Shown: positions 8,962 through 19,571, counted from the first letter of the stretch. The stretch: DNA of 23,513 bases from Paulinella micropora (GCA_009731375.1 BJOX01000106.1:393793-417305), one strand, 5' to 3'. Notes: generated by a model from the sequence alone, not told the origin. Made by a program: numbers and translations.

Positions 8962-8995
8962 CTCTTGGGTTATGCTCGCTGCAGAGGAAGTGCGC
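8962..8995 (-). CDS. Candidate microexon, 34 bp
   Basis: Minus-strand acceptor CCATTCACTGCAG|GCGCAC (a canonical CAG with pyrimidines before it) and donor CCCAAGAG|GTCTATC. Phase 0 reads [11 protein letters not shown] and leaves phase 1, matching its neighbours. The product is unknown. Confidence 0.5.
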
Positions 8996-9004
8996 CTGCA
9001 GTGA

Positions 9005-9007
9005 ATG

Positions 9008-9082
<75 letters not shown>

Positions 9083-9135
9083 GCATGGATGGATGGATGG
9101 ATGGATGGATGGATGGATGGATGGATGGATGGATG

Positions 9136-9170
<35 letters not shown>

Positions 9171-9195
9171 GCATGGATGGATGGATGGATGGATG

Positions 9196-9264
<69 letters not shown>

Positions 9265-9293
9265 ATAAATAAATAAATAGATAGTTCGATGGG

Positions 9294-9375
<82 letters not shown>

Positions 9376-9410
9376 GATAGATAGATAGATATATAGATAG
9401 ATAGATAGAT

Positions 9411-9461
<51 letters not shown>
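9005..9461. repeat. (GATA)n with (GGAT)n and (AATA)n blocks
   Basis: GATA array with two GGAT blocks (9081-9138, 9171-9200) and a short AATA block; it abuts the constant end of repeat B copy 2. Confidence 0.95.
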
Positions 9462-9463
<2 letters not shown>

Positions 9464-9915
9464 TGTTTAATCTATGGGCGTGGCTTAGCTTGAAAAGCCA
9501 TTGCCTCATATACTACCCCCGACAAGAACTTTCAGCACCGGCCAAGCTGCACACCAACCACTGTCTTGCTGTGGTTGGTGTCTGTGCCCAGTTCAAGCCG
9601 AAAGGTAGCCGAGCCCTTTTGAACTATACGGGACAACACTAGAACACTCCCCAGGAGCGTGTGCCCTAAGGAGATGATGCCACAAGCAAGCCGAGGTTTC
9701 AGGAGTTCACGCTCGTTGTGAGTTACCTTCTACAACCCCGACTTCATCAACCCTTTGCATCACGCCCCGACTTCATCAGCCATGGTCAGGAGTTGGTTGC
9801 CTGTTTAGCCCTTGCGCTGCGGGCGATTAACGGCGGACACAAAATCGTCATTATAGGGGGTTTGGATTTAGGCCGGAGCACTGCGCAGCTGGCCCTCTGC
9901 TGCATCCCCCCGGGG
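9462..9915 (-). repeat. Dispersed repeat B, copy 2
   Basis: Complete copy, TATGTTTAATCTATGGGCGT to CATCCCCCCGGGG, close to copy 1. The stem ACACCAACCAC (9551-9561) / GTGGTTGGTGT (9571-9581) is intact. It contains GAGCCCTTTTGAACTATAC, which is deleted in copy 1. Confidence 0.9.
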
Positions 9916-9921
9916 ATAGAC

Positions 9922-10001
<80 letters not shown>

Positions 10002-10062
10002 GGATAGATGGATAGATGGATAGATGGATGGATGGATGGATAGATAGATGGATGGATAGATG

Positions 10063-10138
<76 letters not shown>

Positions 10139-10156
10139 TATAGATAGAATAGATAG
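9916..10156. repeat. (GATA)n with GGAT variants
   Basis: GATA array with a GGAT-rich block at 10000-10060. Confidence 0.95.
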
Positions 10157-10157
10157 A

Positions 10158-10328
<171 letters not shown>

Positions 10329-10376
10329 TTGCTGCCTGCAGTGTAGGGCAGCAGCCGTGAGCGAGGTAGCGCTTTT
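10329..10376 (-). pseudogene. Duplicate of the 10545-10597 exon, copy 2
   Basis: Same island with two small internal deletions that shift the frame, and the same GC donor as copy 1. Confidence 0.5.
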
Positions 10377-10538
<162 letters not shown>

Positions 10539-10544
10539 TGCTAC

Positions 10545-10597
10545 CTGCATTGTAGGGCGCAGCAGCAGCAGCGTGAGCGAGGTTGCACGTGCCAATC
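10545..10597 (-). CDS. Candidate exon, 53 bp
   Basis: Minus-strand acceptor (TATG)nTAG|GATTGG and donor ATGCAG|GTAGCA. The phase-1 entry from the exon at 10757-10721 reads [17 protein letters not shown] and leaves phase 0. Two duplicated copies downstream have lost the GT donor, so this is the best candidate for the working copy. The product is unknown. Confidence 0.6.
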
Positions 10598-10599
10598 CT

Positions 10600-10610
10600 A
10601 CATACATACA

Positions 10611-10641
<31 letters not shown>

Positions 10642-10720
10642 GTGTGTACACACATGCATACATACATACAATGTACATAAATACATACATACATACATAC
10701 ATACATACATGCATACATAC
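10600..10720. repeat. (CATA)n microsatellite
   Basis: CATA array with a TGTGTGTACACACA palindrome near 10640. On the minus strand it is (GTAT)n starting as the donor of the 10721-10757 exon. Confidence 0.95.
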
Positions 10721-10757
10721 CGATTTGCTCCGCTTTCCAGCGCGCTTCCATTCTGGC
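10721..10757 (-). CDS. Candidate exon, 37 bp ([12 protein letters not shown]), copy with donor
   Basis: Minus-strand acceptor CCTGAGTAG|GCCAG, donor CAAATCG|GTATGTATG, the donor being the first unit of the (GTAT)n tract. Phase 0 reads [12 protein letters not shown], phase 1 out. Three copies differ at GCC/GCG and AGA/AGG (silent), GCG/GCT (silent) and GCG/GTG (Ala/Val), so three of four changes are silent in this frame. Charged helical sequence; function unknown. Confidence 0.6.
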
Positions 10758-10765
10758 CTACTCAG

Positions 10766-10828
10766 GGTAGGTAGGTAGGTAGGTAGAGGTAGGTAGGTAG
10801 GTAGAGGTAGGTAGAGGTAGGTAGGTAG
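10766..10828. repeat. (GGTA)n
   Basis: GGTA/GAGGTA array between exon copies; (TACC)n on the minus strand. Confidence 0.95.
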
Positions 10829-10863
10829 ATTTGCTCCGCTTTCCAGCGAGCTTCCATCCTCAC
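10829..10863 (-). pseudogene. Copy of the [12 protein letters not shown] exon
   Basis: Reads [12 protein letters not shown] after GCGTAG. No donor GT remains; TACC repeats follow directly. Confidence 0.55.
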
Positions 10864-10867
10864 CTAC

Positions 10868-10897
10868 GCAGGGTAGGTAGGTAGATAGATAGATAGG

Positions 10898-10986
<89 letters not shown>

Positions 10987-10995
10987 GGATGGATG

Positions 10996-11034
<39 letters not shown>

Positions 11035-11035
11035 G
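10868..11035. repeat. (GGTA)n and (GATA)n
   Basis: Short GGTA then GATA with GGAT variants. Confidence 0.95.
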
Positions 11036-11143
11036 AGATGTCGCAAAGGAATGTAGTCCTTGCAAAGGAACGCAGTTTCACATCAAACAGTAATTTGTGT
11101 ACTGTGCATGTGTCCGGGATGGGAATCACGGGTAGACTGTGTT
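11036..11143 (-). CDS. Exon-like island behind a strong polypyrimidine tract
   Basis: On the minus strand a pyrimidine-rich stretch of about 90 nt (11144-11235) ends in CTTCTTTTTTCCAG|AACACAG. One frame is open throughout, reading [20 protein letters not shown] and then [16 protein letters not shown] into TATC repeats. That frame needs phase 1 on entry. The phase left by the candidate exon at 11302-11262 (2) instead leads to TGA after ACT GTT. No convincing donor is seen, so the end and the frame are unsettled. Confidence 0.5.
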
Positions 11144-11261
11144 CTGGAAAAAAGAAGAGGAGGTAGGACGTTGAAGAAAAAGGCAATCTAGGAATGGAGA
11201 GTGGGGAGGATAAGGAAGAAGAGAAAGAAAAGGAAGCCGTTAGTCCAAGTGTTTTGAGCAC

Positions 11262-11302
11262 CGTAAGCTTGCGCAAGCTACAATGATGACATTGTATAAG
11301 GC
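11262..11302 (-). CDS. Weak candidate exon, 41 bp
   Basis: Minus-strand acceptor GGGGTTTAG|GCCTTA and donor CTTACG|GTGCTC. Phase 0 reads ALYNVIIVACASL. An ACTAAC branch-like motif lies just inside the next intron. It overlaps two small palindromes, AGCTTGCGCAAGCT (11266-11279) and ACAATG-ATGA-CATTGT, so it could be non-coding. Confidence 0.3.
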
Positions 11303-11347
11303 CTAAACCCCCGAAGGGACCTAGCCCGGGTTATGCAACACTGGATA

Positions 11348-11393
11348 TGTTTAATATGTTTAATCTATGGGCGTGGCTTAGCTTGAAAAGCCA
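11348..11393 (-). repeat. Truncated repeat B copy flanked by 16-bp direct repeats
   Basis: Forty-six bp of the constant end of repeat B lie between two identical TATGCAACACTGGATA copies at 11332-11347 and 11394-11409. The constant end is extended by a second TGTTTAATA unit. On the minus strand this is a 3'-terminal fragment with a slipped tail and a target site duplication, the pattern left by target-primed reverse transcription. Confidence 0.75.
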
Positions 11394-11405
11394 TATGCAA
11401 CACTG

Positions 11406-11409
<4 letters not shown>

Positions 11410-11497
<88 letters not shown>

Positions 11498-11501
11498 GAT
11501 A
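11410..11501. repeat. (GATA)n
   Basis: GATA array starting at the right direct repeat of the truncated B copy. Confidence 0.95.
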
Positions 11502-11537
11502 GATTTGCTCCGCTTTCCAGCGCGCTTCCATCCTCGC
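11502..11537 (-). pseudogene. Copy of the [12 protein letters not shown] exon
   Basis: Reads [12 protein letters not shown] after CCTGCGTAG, with TATC repeats in place of a donor. Confidence 0.5.
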
Positions 11538-11539
11538 CT

Positions 11540-11935
11540 ACGCAGGGTAGGTAGGTAGGTAGGTAGGTAGGTAGGTAGGTGGGTAGGTAGGCAGGTAGGC
11601 AGGTAGGTAGGTAGGTAGGTAGGTAGGTAGGTAGAGGTAGGTAGGTAGGTAGAGGTAGGTAGGTAGGTAGGCAGAGGTAGGTAGGTAGGTAGGTAGGTCA
11701 AGGTAGGTGGTAGATAGAGGTATGTAGGTAGGTAGGTAAAGGTAGGTAGGTAAAGGTAGGTAGGTAGGTAGGTAGGTAGGTAGGTAGGTAGGTAGGTGGG
11801 TAGGTAGAGGTAGTAGGTAGGTAGGTAGAGGTAGGTAGAGGTAGGTAGAGGTAGGTGGGTAGGTATGTAGGTAGGTAGGTAGGTAGGTAGAGGTAGGTAG
11901 AGGTAGGTAAGGTATGTAGGGTATGTAGGTAGGTA
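11540..11935. repeat. (GGTA)n with GAGGTA and AAGGTA variants
   Basis: About 400 bp of GGTA repeat; no gene. At 11938-11963 there is a short island whose minus strand has AAAGAGCAG|GTCAGT, matching the end and donor of the exon at 12524-12576. Confidence 0.95.
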
Positions 11936-11964
11936 GACTGACCTGCTCTTTAGAGAAGGAACCT

Positions 11965-11992
11965 CACTATCTATCCATCTATCTATCTATCC

Positions 11993-12043
<51 letters not shown>

Positions 12044-12108
12044 AATCAATCTATCTATCTCTTTATCTATCTATCAATCTATCTATCTATCTATCTATCT
12101 ATCAATCA

Positions 12109-12145
<37 letters not shown>

Positions 12146-12346
12146 GCTATCTAGCTATCTAGCTATCTAGCTATCTATCTATCTATCTATCTATCTATTT
12201 ATCTATTTATCTATTTATCTATTTATCTATTTATCTATCTATCTATCTATCTATCCATCTATCCATCCATCTATCTATCCATCCATCCATCCATCCATCT
12301 ATCCATCTATCTATCTATTTATATATCTATCTATCTATCTATCTAA

Positions 12347-12395
<49 letters not shown>
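11965..12395. repeat. (TATC)n on the plus strand, inverted relative to flanks
   Basis: TATC array with CCATC, CAATC, AGCTATCT and TTTATCTA blocks. Most GATA-type repeats in the window have GATA on the plus strand; this block is reversed, together with the exon fragment next to it. Confidence 0.95.
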
Positions 12396-12398
<3 letters not shown>

Positions 12399-12436
12399 GC
12401 TTTGTCTTCGGATATGCAGAGCTGATAGACAAAACA

Positions 12437-12440
<4 letters not shown>
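12396..12440 (+). pseudogene. Inverted copy of the AYVFGYAELIDQTY island
   Basis: The plus strand reads CFVFGYAELIDKTY and runs into TATC repeats. It is the inverted counterpart of the minus-strand island at 19082-19175 (AYVFGYAELIDQTY). Only the 3' part is present. Confidence 0.6.
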
Positions 12441-12470
<30 letters not shown>

Positions 12471-12515
12471 CCTACCTACCTATCTATCTACCTATCTATC
12501 TATCTATCTATCATT
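12441..12515. repeat. (TATC)n with (TACC)n
   Basis: Continuation of the inverted TATC block. Confidence 0.95.
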
Positions 12516-12523
12516 AGACACAC

Positions 12524-12576
12524 CTGCTCTTTCGCATAGGCACCTAGCTCTGACCGCCCTCTCTTCCTTTTTCCAC
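12524..12576 (-). CDS. Candidate exon, 53 bp, basic (KRKRGRSEL)
   Basis: Minus-strand acceptor (TATG)nTAG|GTGGAA and donor AGAGCAG|GTGTGT. The phase-1 entry from the acidic exon at 13259-13199 reads G-GKRKRGRSELGAYAKEQ and leaves phase 0. Phase 0 entry is closed by TAG; phase 2 is open. The Lys/Arg cluster resembles a nuclear localisation signal. Three shorter copies lie just upstream on this strand. Confidence 0.6.
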
Positions 12577-12580
12577 CTAC

Positions 12581-12636
12581 ATACATACATACATACATAC
12601 ATACATACATGCATACATACATACATACATACATAC
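12581..12636. repeat. (CATA)n
   Basis: CATA array; (TATG)n on the minus strand. Confidence 0.95.
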
Positions 12637-12678
12637 ATAGGCACCTAGCTCTGACCGCCCTCTCTTCCTTTTTCCACC
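12637..12678 (-). pseudogene. Truncated copy of the basic exon, copy 2
   Basis: Identical GGKRKRGRSELGAY reading, cut at GGTGCCTATG where TATG repeats begin. If CTAG|GTGCCT were used as donor it would be a symmetric 33-bp 1/1 exon. Confidence 0.5.
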
Positions 12679-12730
12679 TACATATATACATACATACATA
12701 CATACATACATACATACATACATACATACA

Positions 12731-12770
12731 TAGGCACCTAGCTCTGACCGCCTTCTCTTCGACCACCTAC
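12731..12770 (-). pseudogene. Truncated copy of the basic exon, copy 3
   Basis: Reads WSKRRRSELGAY, cut at the same TATG point. An AG four bases upstream restores the frame. Confidence 0.5.
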
Positions 12771-12904
12771 CTACATACATACATACATACATACATACAT
12801 ACATCCCGTGCATACATACCTACATACATACCTACATACATACATACATACATACATACATACATACATACATACATACATACATACATACATACATACA
12901 TACA
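12771..12904. repeat. (CATA)n with a short CCCGTGCATACC interruption
   Basis: CATA array between copies 3 and 4 of the basic exon. Confidence 0.95.
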
Positions 12905-12942
12905 TAGGCACCTAGCTCTGACCGCCTTCTCTTCCGCCCACC
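12905..12942 (-). pseudogene. Truncated copy of the basic exon, copy 4
   Basis: Reads GRKRRRSELGAY, cut at the same TATG point as copies 2 and 3. Confidence 0.5.
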
Positions 12943-12992
12943 TACATACATACATCGTACATACATACATACATACATACATACATTCGTAC

Positions 12993-13019
12993 CATGTTCG
13001 CTGGCTTCGTCTTCCTGCT
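12993..13019 (-). CDS. Duplicated acidic exon end, 27 bp, symmetric 1/1
   Basis: Minus-strand TCGGAAG|AGCAGG to CATG|GTACGA. Reads EQEDEASEH with phase 1 in and 1 out, so inclusion would not break the frame. It differs from the next copy by a silent GAG/GAA and by Ala/Gly. Confidence 0.4.
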
Positions 13020-13101
13020 CTTCCGATTAAGACATACATACATACATACATACATACATACATACATACATACGTACATACACACATACATACATTCGTA
13101 C

Positions 13102-13131
13102 CATGTTCGCTGCCTTCGTCTTCCTGTTCTT
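13102..13131 (-). CDS. Duplicated acidic exon end, 30 bp, symmetric 1/1
   Basis: Minus-strand ATATCAG|AAGAAC to CATG|GTACGA. Reads EEQEDEGSEH with phase 1/1. Confidence 0.4.
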
Positions 13132-13198
13132 CTGATATAGACATGCGTGCGTGCGTACATGCATGCGTACATGCGTGCATACATACATACATTCGTAC

Positions 13199-13259
13199 CA
13201 TGTTCGCTGCCTTCGTCTTCCTGCTCTTGTGATTTAGACAGCGACAGACCCAACGTGAC
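13199..13259 (-). CDS. Candidate exon, 61 bp, acidic
   Basis: Minus-strand acceptor GTAACATAG|GTCACG and donor GAACATG|GTACGA. Phase 0, required by the exon at 16192-16132, reads VTLGLSLSKSQEQEDEGSEH and leaves phase 1; phase 1 entry is closed by TAA. Two shorter copies of its end follow on this strand. A copy of its acceptor region (ATGTAACATAGGT) lies at about 13690-13702. Confidence 0.6.
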
Positions 13260-13261
13260 CT

Positions 13262-13268
13262 ATGTTAC

Positions 13269-13301
<33 letters not shown>

Positions 13302-14298
13302 TGTATGTATGTATGTATGTATGTATGCATGCATGTATGTATGTATGTATGTATGTATGTATGTATGTATGTATGTATGTATGTATGTATGGTATGTATG
13401 TATGTATGTATGTATGTATGTATGTATGCGTGTATGTATGTATGTATGTATGTATGTATGTATGTATGTATGTATGTATGTATGGTATGTACGTACGTAC
13501 GTACGTATGTATGTATGTACGTACGTATGTACGTACGTACGTACGTACGTACGTACGTACGTACGTACGTACGTACGTATGTACGTATGTATTTATGCAT
13601 GTATGTATGTATGTATGTACGTATGTATGTACGTATGTATGTATGTATGTATGTATGTATGTATGTATGTTTGCATGTATGTATGTAAAACCTATGTTAC
13701 ATGTATGTATGCATGTATGTATGCATGCATGCATGCATATATGTGTGTATGTATGTATGTATGTATGTATGTATGTATGTATGTGTGCATGTATGTATGC
13801 ATGTATGTATGTATGTATGTGTGCATGTATGTATGTATGTATGTATGTATGTATGTATGTATGTATGTATGTATGTGTGCATGTATGTATGTGTATGTAT
13901 GTATGTATGCATGCATGCATGGCCTGGCATGGCATGGCATGGCATATGCATGTATGTATGTATGTATGTATGTATGTATGTATGTATGTATGTATGTATG
14001 TATGTATGTATGTATGTGCATGCATGCATGTATGTATGTATGTATGTATGTATGTATGTATGCATGCATGCATGCATGCATGCATGTATGTATGTATGTA
14101 TGTATGTATGTATGTATGCATGTATGTATGTATGTATGTATGTATGTATGTATGTACGTGTGTGCATGTACGTATGTATGTATGTATGTATGTATGTATG
14201 TATGTATATATGTATGTATGTATGTGTGTATGTATGTGTGTATGTATGTATGTATGTATGTATGTATGTATGTATGTATGTATGTACGTATGTATGTA

Positions 14299-14329
<31 letters not shown>

Positions 14330-15063
14330 ATGTATGTATGTATGTATGTATATATGTGTGTGTATGTATGTATGTATGTATGTATGCATGCATGTATGTA
14401 TGTATGTATGTATGTATGTATGTATGTATGTATGTATGTGTGCATACATACATACAAAAATACATACATACATACATACATACACACATACATACACAGA
14501 TACATACATACATACATACATACATACATACATACATACATACACACACACATACACACATACATGCATACATACATACATACATACATACATACATACA
14601 CACACACATACATACATATATACATACATACATACATACATACATATATGTATGTATGTATGTATGTATGAATGTATGTATGTATGTATGTATGTATGTA
14701 TGTATGTATGTGTGTATGTGTGTATGTATGTATGTATGTATGTATGTATGTATGTACGTATGTATGTATGTGTGTGTGTGTATGTATGTATGTATGTATG
14801 TATGTATGTATGTATGTGTGTGTATGTATGTATGTATGTATGTATGCATGTATGTATGTATGTATGTATGTATGTATGCATACATACATACATAAATACA
14901 GACATACTATATAAATACATACATACATACATACATACACACATACATACACACATACATATATACATACATACATACATACATACATACATACATACAT
15001 ACATACACACATACATGCATACATACATACATACATACATACATACATACATACACACATATG

Positions 15064-15114
<51 letters not shown>

Positions 15115-15170
15115 CATACATACATACATACAATATATATGTATGTAGGTATGTATGTATGTATGTATGT
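13262..15170. repeat. 1.9 kb (TATG)n / (CATA)n block with four strand switches
   Basis: TATG on the plus strand to about 14450, CATA to 14645, TATG to 14880, CATA to 15130, then TATG again. It includes a self-complementary (ACGT)n tract at about 13490-13585, GCATGC runs, and a GGCATGGCATGGCATGGC island at 13920. The long open frames of both strands here are repeat translations. No exon island is visible within it except the acceptor copy near 13690. Confidence 0.95.
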
Positions 15171-15179
15171 ATGTGTGAC

Positions 15180-15346
<167 letters not shown>

Positions 15347-15379
15347 NNNNNNNNNNNNNNNNNNNNNNNNNNNNNNNNN
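15347..15379. other. Assembly gap, 33 N
   Basis: Run of N between (GA)n and GATAG repeats. Confidence 1.
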
Positions 15380-16130
<751 letters not shown>

Positions 16131-16131
16131 C

Positions 16132-16192
16132 CAGTCTGGGCAGGCTATCTCCCACATCCAAGATGTCCCACCAAAGACCCGCCGCAGCAGAC
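16132..16192 (-). CDS. Candidate exon, 61 bp
   Basis: Minus-strand acceptor TATCTGACCTAG|GTCTGC and donor AGACTG|GTCTATC. The phase-2 entry left by 17449-17229 reads [20 protein letters not shown], phase 0 out. Phase 0 entry is closed by TAG; phase 1 is open ([20 protein letters not shown]). The copy at 15180 supports the first frame. Function unknown. Confidence 0.6.
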
Positions 16193-16196
16193 CTAG

Positions 16197-16557
<361 letters not shown>

Positions 16558-16567
16558 NNNNNNNNNN
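16558..16567. other. Assembly gap, 10 N
   Basis: Ten N within GGTA repeats. Confidence 1.
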
Positions 16568-16628
16568 GTAGGTAGGTAGGTAGGTAGGTAGGTAGGTAGG
16601 TAGGTAGGTAGGTAGGTAGGTAGGTAGG

Positions 16629-16685
<57 letters not shown>
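16568..16685. repeat. (GGTA)n then (GATA)n
   Basis: Repeat between the gap and repeat A. Confidence 0.95.
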
Positions 16686-17225
<540 letters not shown>

Positions 17226-17228
17226 GAC

Positions 17229-17449
17229 CCGTCCAGGGGACTCAGTGCAGCGTCTTCCCTCTCCATACTCAACTCCAGTCTAAATTTCTCCCGCCGGGGT
17301 TTTTTGGCCGGTCTGTCTTCACTGCCTTTTTGCTCCGCCGGCCCGGCCGAGGTGGTCGCGGACGTGCCCATGGCCACCAGGTTGAGAGATGAGTTAGAAT
17401 TGGATAGCGGAGCCATGGATACGATTGACACAGAGGACGAGGAATGGAC
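17229..17449 (-). CDS. Candidate exon, 221 bp, Ser-rich with a Lys/Arg patch
   Basis: Longest candidate exon. Minus-strand acceptor (TATC)nTAG|GTCCAT; donor GACGG|GTCATC (weak). Phases 1 and 2 hit stops; only phase 0 is open. It reads [20 protein letters not shown] at the start, then a Thr/Ser/Ala stretch, then [15 protein letters not shown] and [14 protein letters not shown], leaving phase 2. PAKKPRREK resembles a nuclear localisation signal. Bases are more GC-rich than the flanks. An internal ATG at about 17413 could also be a start. The family is not recognised. Confidence 0.7.
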
Positions 17450-17472
17450 CTAGATAGATAGATAGATAGATG

Positions 17473-17563
<91 letters not shown>

Positions 17564-17564
17564 G

Positions 17565-17646
<82 letters not shown>

Positions 17647-17663
17647 GATAGATAGAGATAGCG
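17450..17663. repeat. (GATA)n
   Basis: GATA array ending in GAGATA; on the minus strand its last TATCTAG is the acceptor of exon 17449-17229. Confidence 0.95.
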
Positions 17664-18535
17664 ACAGAGACAGAGACAGAGACAGAGACAGAGACAGAGA
17701 CACAGAGAGACAGAGACAGAGACAGCGACAGCGACAGCGACAGCGACAGAGACAGAGACAGAGACAGAGATAGAGACAGAGACAGACAGAGACAGAGACA
17801 GAGATAGAGATAGAGATAGAGATAGAGATAGAGATAGAGATAGAGATAGAGATATGATTAAATAATGATTAAGATAATGATTAAGATAATGATTAAGATA
17901 ATGATTAAGATAATGATTAAGATAATGATTAAGATAATGATTAAGATAATGATTAAGATAATGATTAAGATAATGATTAAGATAATGATTAAGATAATGA
18001 TTAAGATAATGATTAAGATAATGATTATGATTAAGATAATGATTAAGATAAAGATAAAGATAAGGAATAAAGGATAAAGGATAAAGGATAAAGGATAAAG
18101 GATAAAGGATGAAGTATAAAGGATAAAGGATAAAGTTTCAAGGATAAAGGATAGAGGATAAAGGATAAAGGATAGGATAAAGGATAAAGGATTAAAGGAT
18201 TAAAGGATTAAAGGATTAAAGGATACAGGATACAGGATACAGGATTAAAGGTTAAAGGTTAAAGGTTAAAGGTTAAAGGTTAAAGGCTAAAGGCTAAAGG
18301 CTAAAGGCTAAGGGCTAAGGCTAAGGCTAAGGCTAAGGTTAAGGTTAAGGTTAAGGTTAAGGTTAAGGTTAAGGTTAAGGTTAAGGTTAAGGTTAAGGTT
18401 AGGATTACGATTAGGATTACGATTACGATTACGATTAGGATTAGGATTAGGATTAGGATTAGGATTAGGATAGATAGGATAGGATAGGATAGGATAGGAT
18501 AGGATAGGATAGGATAGGATAGGATAGGATAGGAT
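17664..18535. repeat. Mosaic of graded tandem repeats
   Basis: In order: (GACAGA)n, (GATAGA)n, a 12-bp ATGATTAAGATA-type unit about 12 times, (AAAGGAT)n, (TTAAAGG)n, (CTAAGG)n, (TTAAGG)n, (TTACGA/TTAGGA)n and (GGATA)n. Each block differs from the next by one or two bases. The open frame at 17865-18077 (M-I-K-I units) is a repeat translation. (TTAAGG)n is telomere-like by eye but is one step in this series. Confidence 0.95.
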
Positions 18536-18539
18536 GGAC

Positions 18540-18728
18540 CATGCCCAGGTGTCCTGCCCCGGTCGGGACGGCCAGACCGCTAGTCAGGCCGGGTACACCA
18601 CTGGCCGGGGCGGGGGCCGGCGGGTCTTGCTTGACCAGGGTAGGGACAAGTTCGACGTGAAGGTTAGGGAGGCAGTGCCACAAGTGGAGTAAGTCTCCGG
18701 CAGAGGTAGCGATGCGGGTCAGACAGGT
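18540..18728 (-). CDS. Candidate exon, 189 bp, Pro/Ala-rich end
   Basis: Minus-strand acceptor ATGTATCTTAG|ACCTGT; donor GGGCATG|GTCCAT. Only phase 0 is open, 63 codons, phase 0 out, matching exon 17449-17229. It begins [20 protein letters not shown], continues [20 protein letters not shown] and ends in [13 protein letters not shown] small residues. Its third codon positions are mostly G or C, unlike the surrounding AT-rich repeats. The function is unknown. Confidence 0.7.
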
Positions 18729-18739
18729 CTAAGATACAT

Positions 18740-18848
18740 ATTTCGATGGATGGATGGATGGATGGATGGATGGATGGATGGATGGAGATGGATAGATAGA
18801 TGGATAGATGGATAAATAGGTTGGTTGGTAGGTAGGTAGGTAGGTAGG

Positions 18849-18929
<81 letters not shown>

Positions 18930-19006
18930 CGATCGATCGATCGATAGATAGATAGATAGATCGATCGATCGATCGATCGATCGATCGATCGATCGATCGA
19001 TCGATC

Positions 19007-19081
<75 letters not shown>
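18740..19081. repeat. (GGAT)n, (GGTA)n, (GATA)n with (GATC)n
   Basis: Includes a self-complementary (GATC)n tract at about 18928-19008. No gene seen. Confidence 0.95.
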
Positions 19082-19082
<1 letters not shown>

Positions 19083-19175
19083 TGTTTGGTCTATCAGCTC
19101 TGCATATCCGAAGACATAGGCATCCATTCCAACCCGCCACCAGTTGGTGGCTGGGCAGCAGGCTGGAGATTGGCA
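19082..19175 (-). CDS. Exon-like island ending AYVFGYAELIDQTY
   Basis: Minus strand, after GGGGTCTAG. Phase 0 reads CQSPACCPATNWWRVGMDAY, then VFGYAELIDQTY into TATC repeats. The last part is related to the end of repeat B copy 4 ([16 protein letters not shown]) with several silent differences, and to the inverted fragment at 12396-12440. No donor is clear. It may be an exon end, or the constant 3' end of a B-related element. Confidence 0.45.
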
Positions 19176-19203
19176 CTAGACCCCAGAAATGTGCAGTTTG
19201 ACG

Positions 19204-19216
19204 ATAGATAGATAGG

Positions 19217-19279
<63 letters not shown>

Positions 19280-19284
19280 GGGTA
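19204..19284. repeat. (GATA)n
   Basis: GATA array; on the minus strand it follows the GTAAGTATC donor of the 26-bp exon. Confidence 0.95.
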
Positions 19285-19293
19285 GATACTTAC

Positions 19294-19319
19294 CGCGCGT
19301 ACGCAAGTGATGGCACGCC
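19294..19319 (-). CDS. Candidate microexon, 26 bp, consensus donor
   Basis: Minus-strand acceptor (GTAT)nAG|GGCGTG and donor CGCGCG|GTAAGTATC, a perfect GTAAGT. Entered in phase 1 it reads G-RAITCVRA and leaves phase 0. All frames are open because the exon is short. It is GC-rich against AT-rich repeats on both sides. Confidence 0.6.
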
Positions 19320-19321
19320 CT

Positions 19322-19326
19322 ATACA

Positions 19327-19360
<34 letters not shown>

Positions 19361-19372
19361 CATACATATACA

Positions 19373-19404
<32 letters not shown>

Positions 19405-19569
19405 CATACATACATACATACATACATACATACATACATGCATACATGCGTACATGCTTACATACATACATATACATACATACATACCTACCTACCTACA
19501 TACATGCATACATACATACATACATACATGCATACATACATAGATGCATACATACATACATGCATACAT
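19322..19569. repeat. (CATA)n microsatellite
   Basis: About 250 bp of CATA; as (GTAT)n on the minus strand it forms the whole intron between the 38-bp and 26-bp microexons, supplying GTATGT at the donor and TATAG at the acceptor. Confidence 0.95.
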
Positions 19570-19571
19570 AC

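Noticed and set aside
18240-18470. Possible interstitial telomere, (TTAAGG)n and (TTAGGA)n
   Set aside because: The units change gradually from TTAAAGG to GGATA and match no standard telomere repeat for long; best seen as drift of one tandem repeat.
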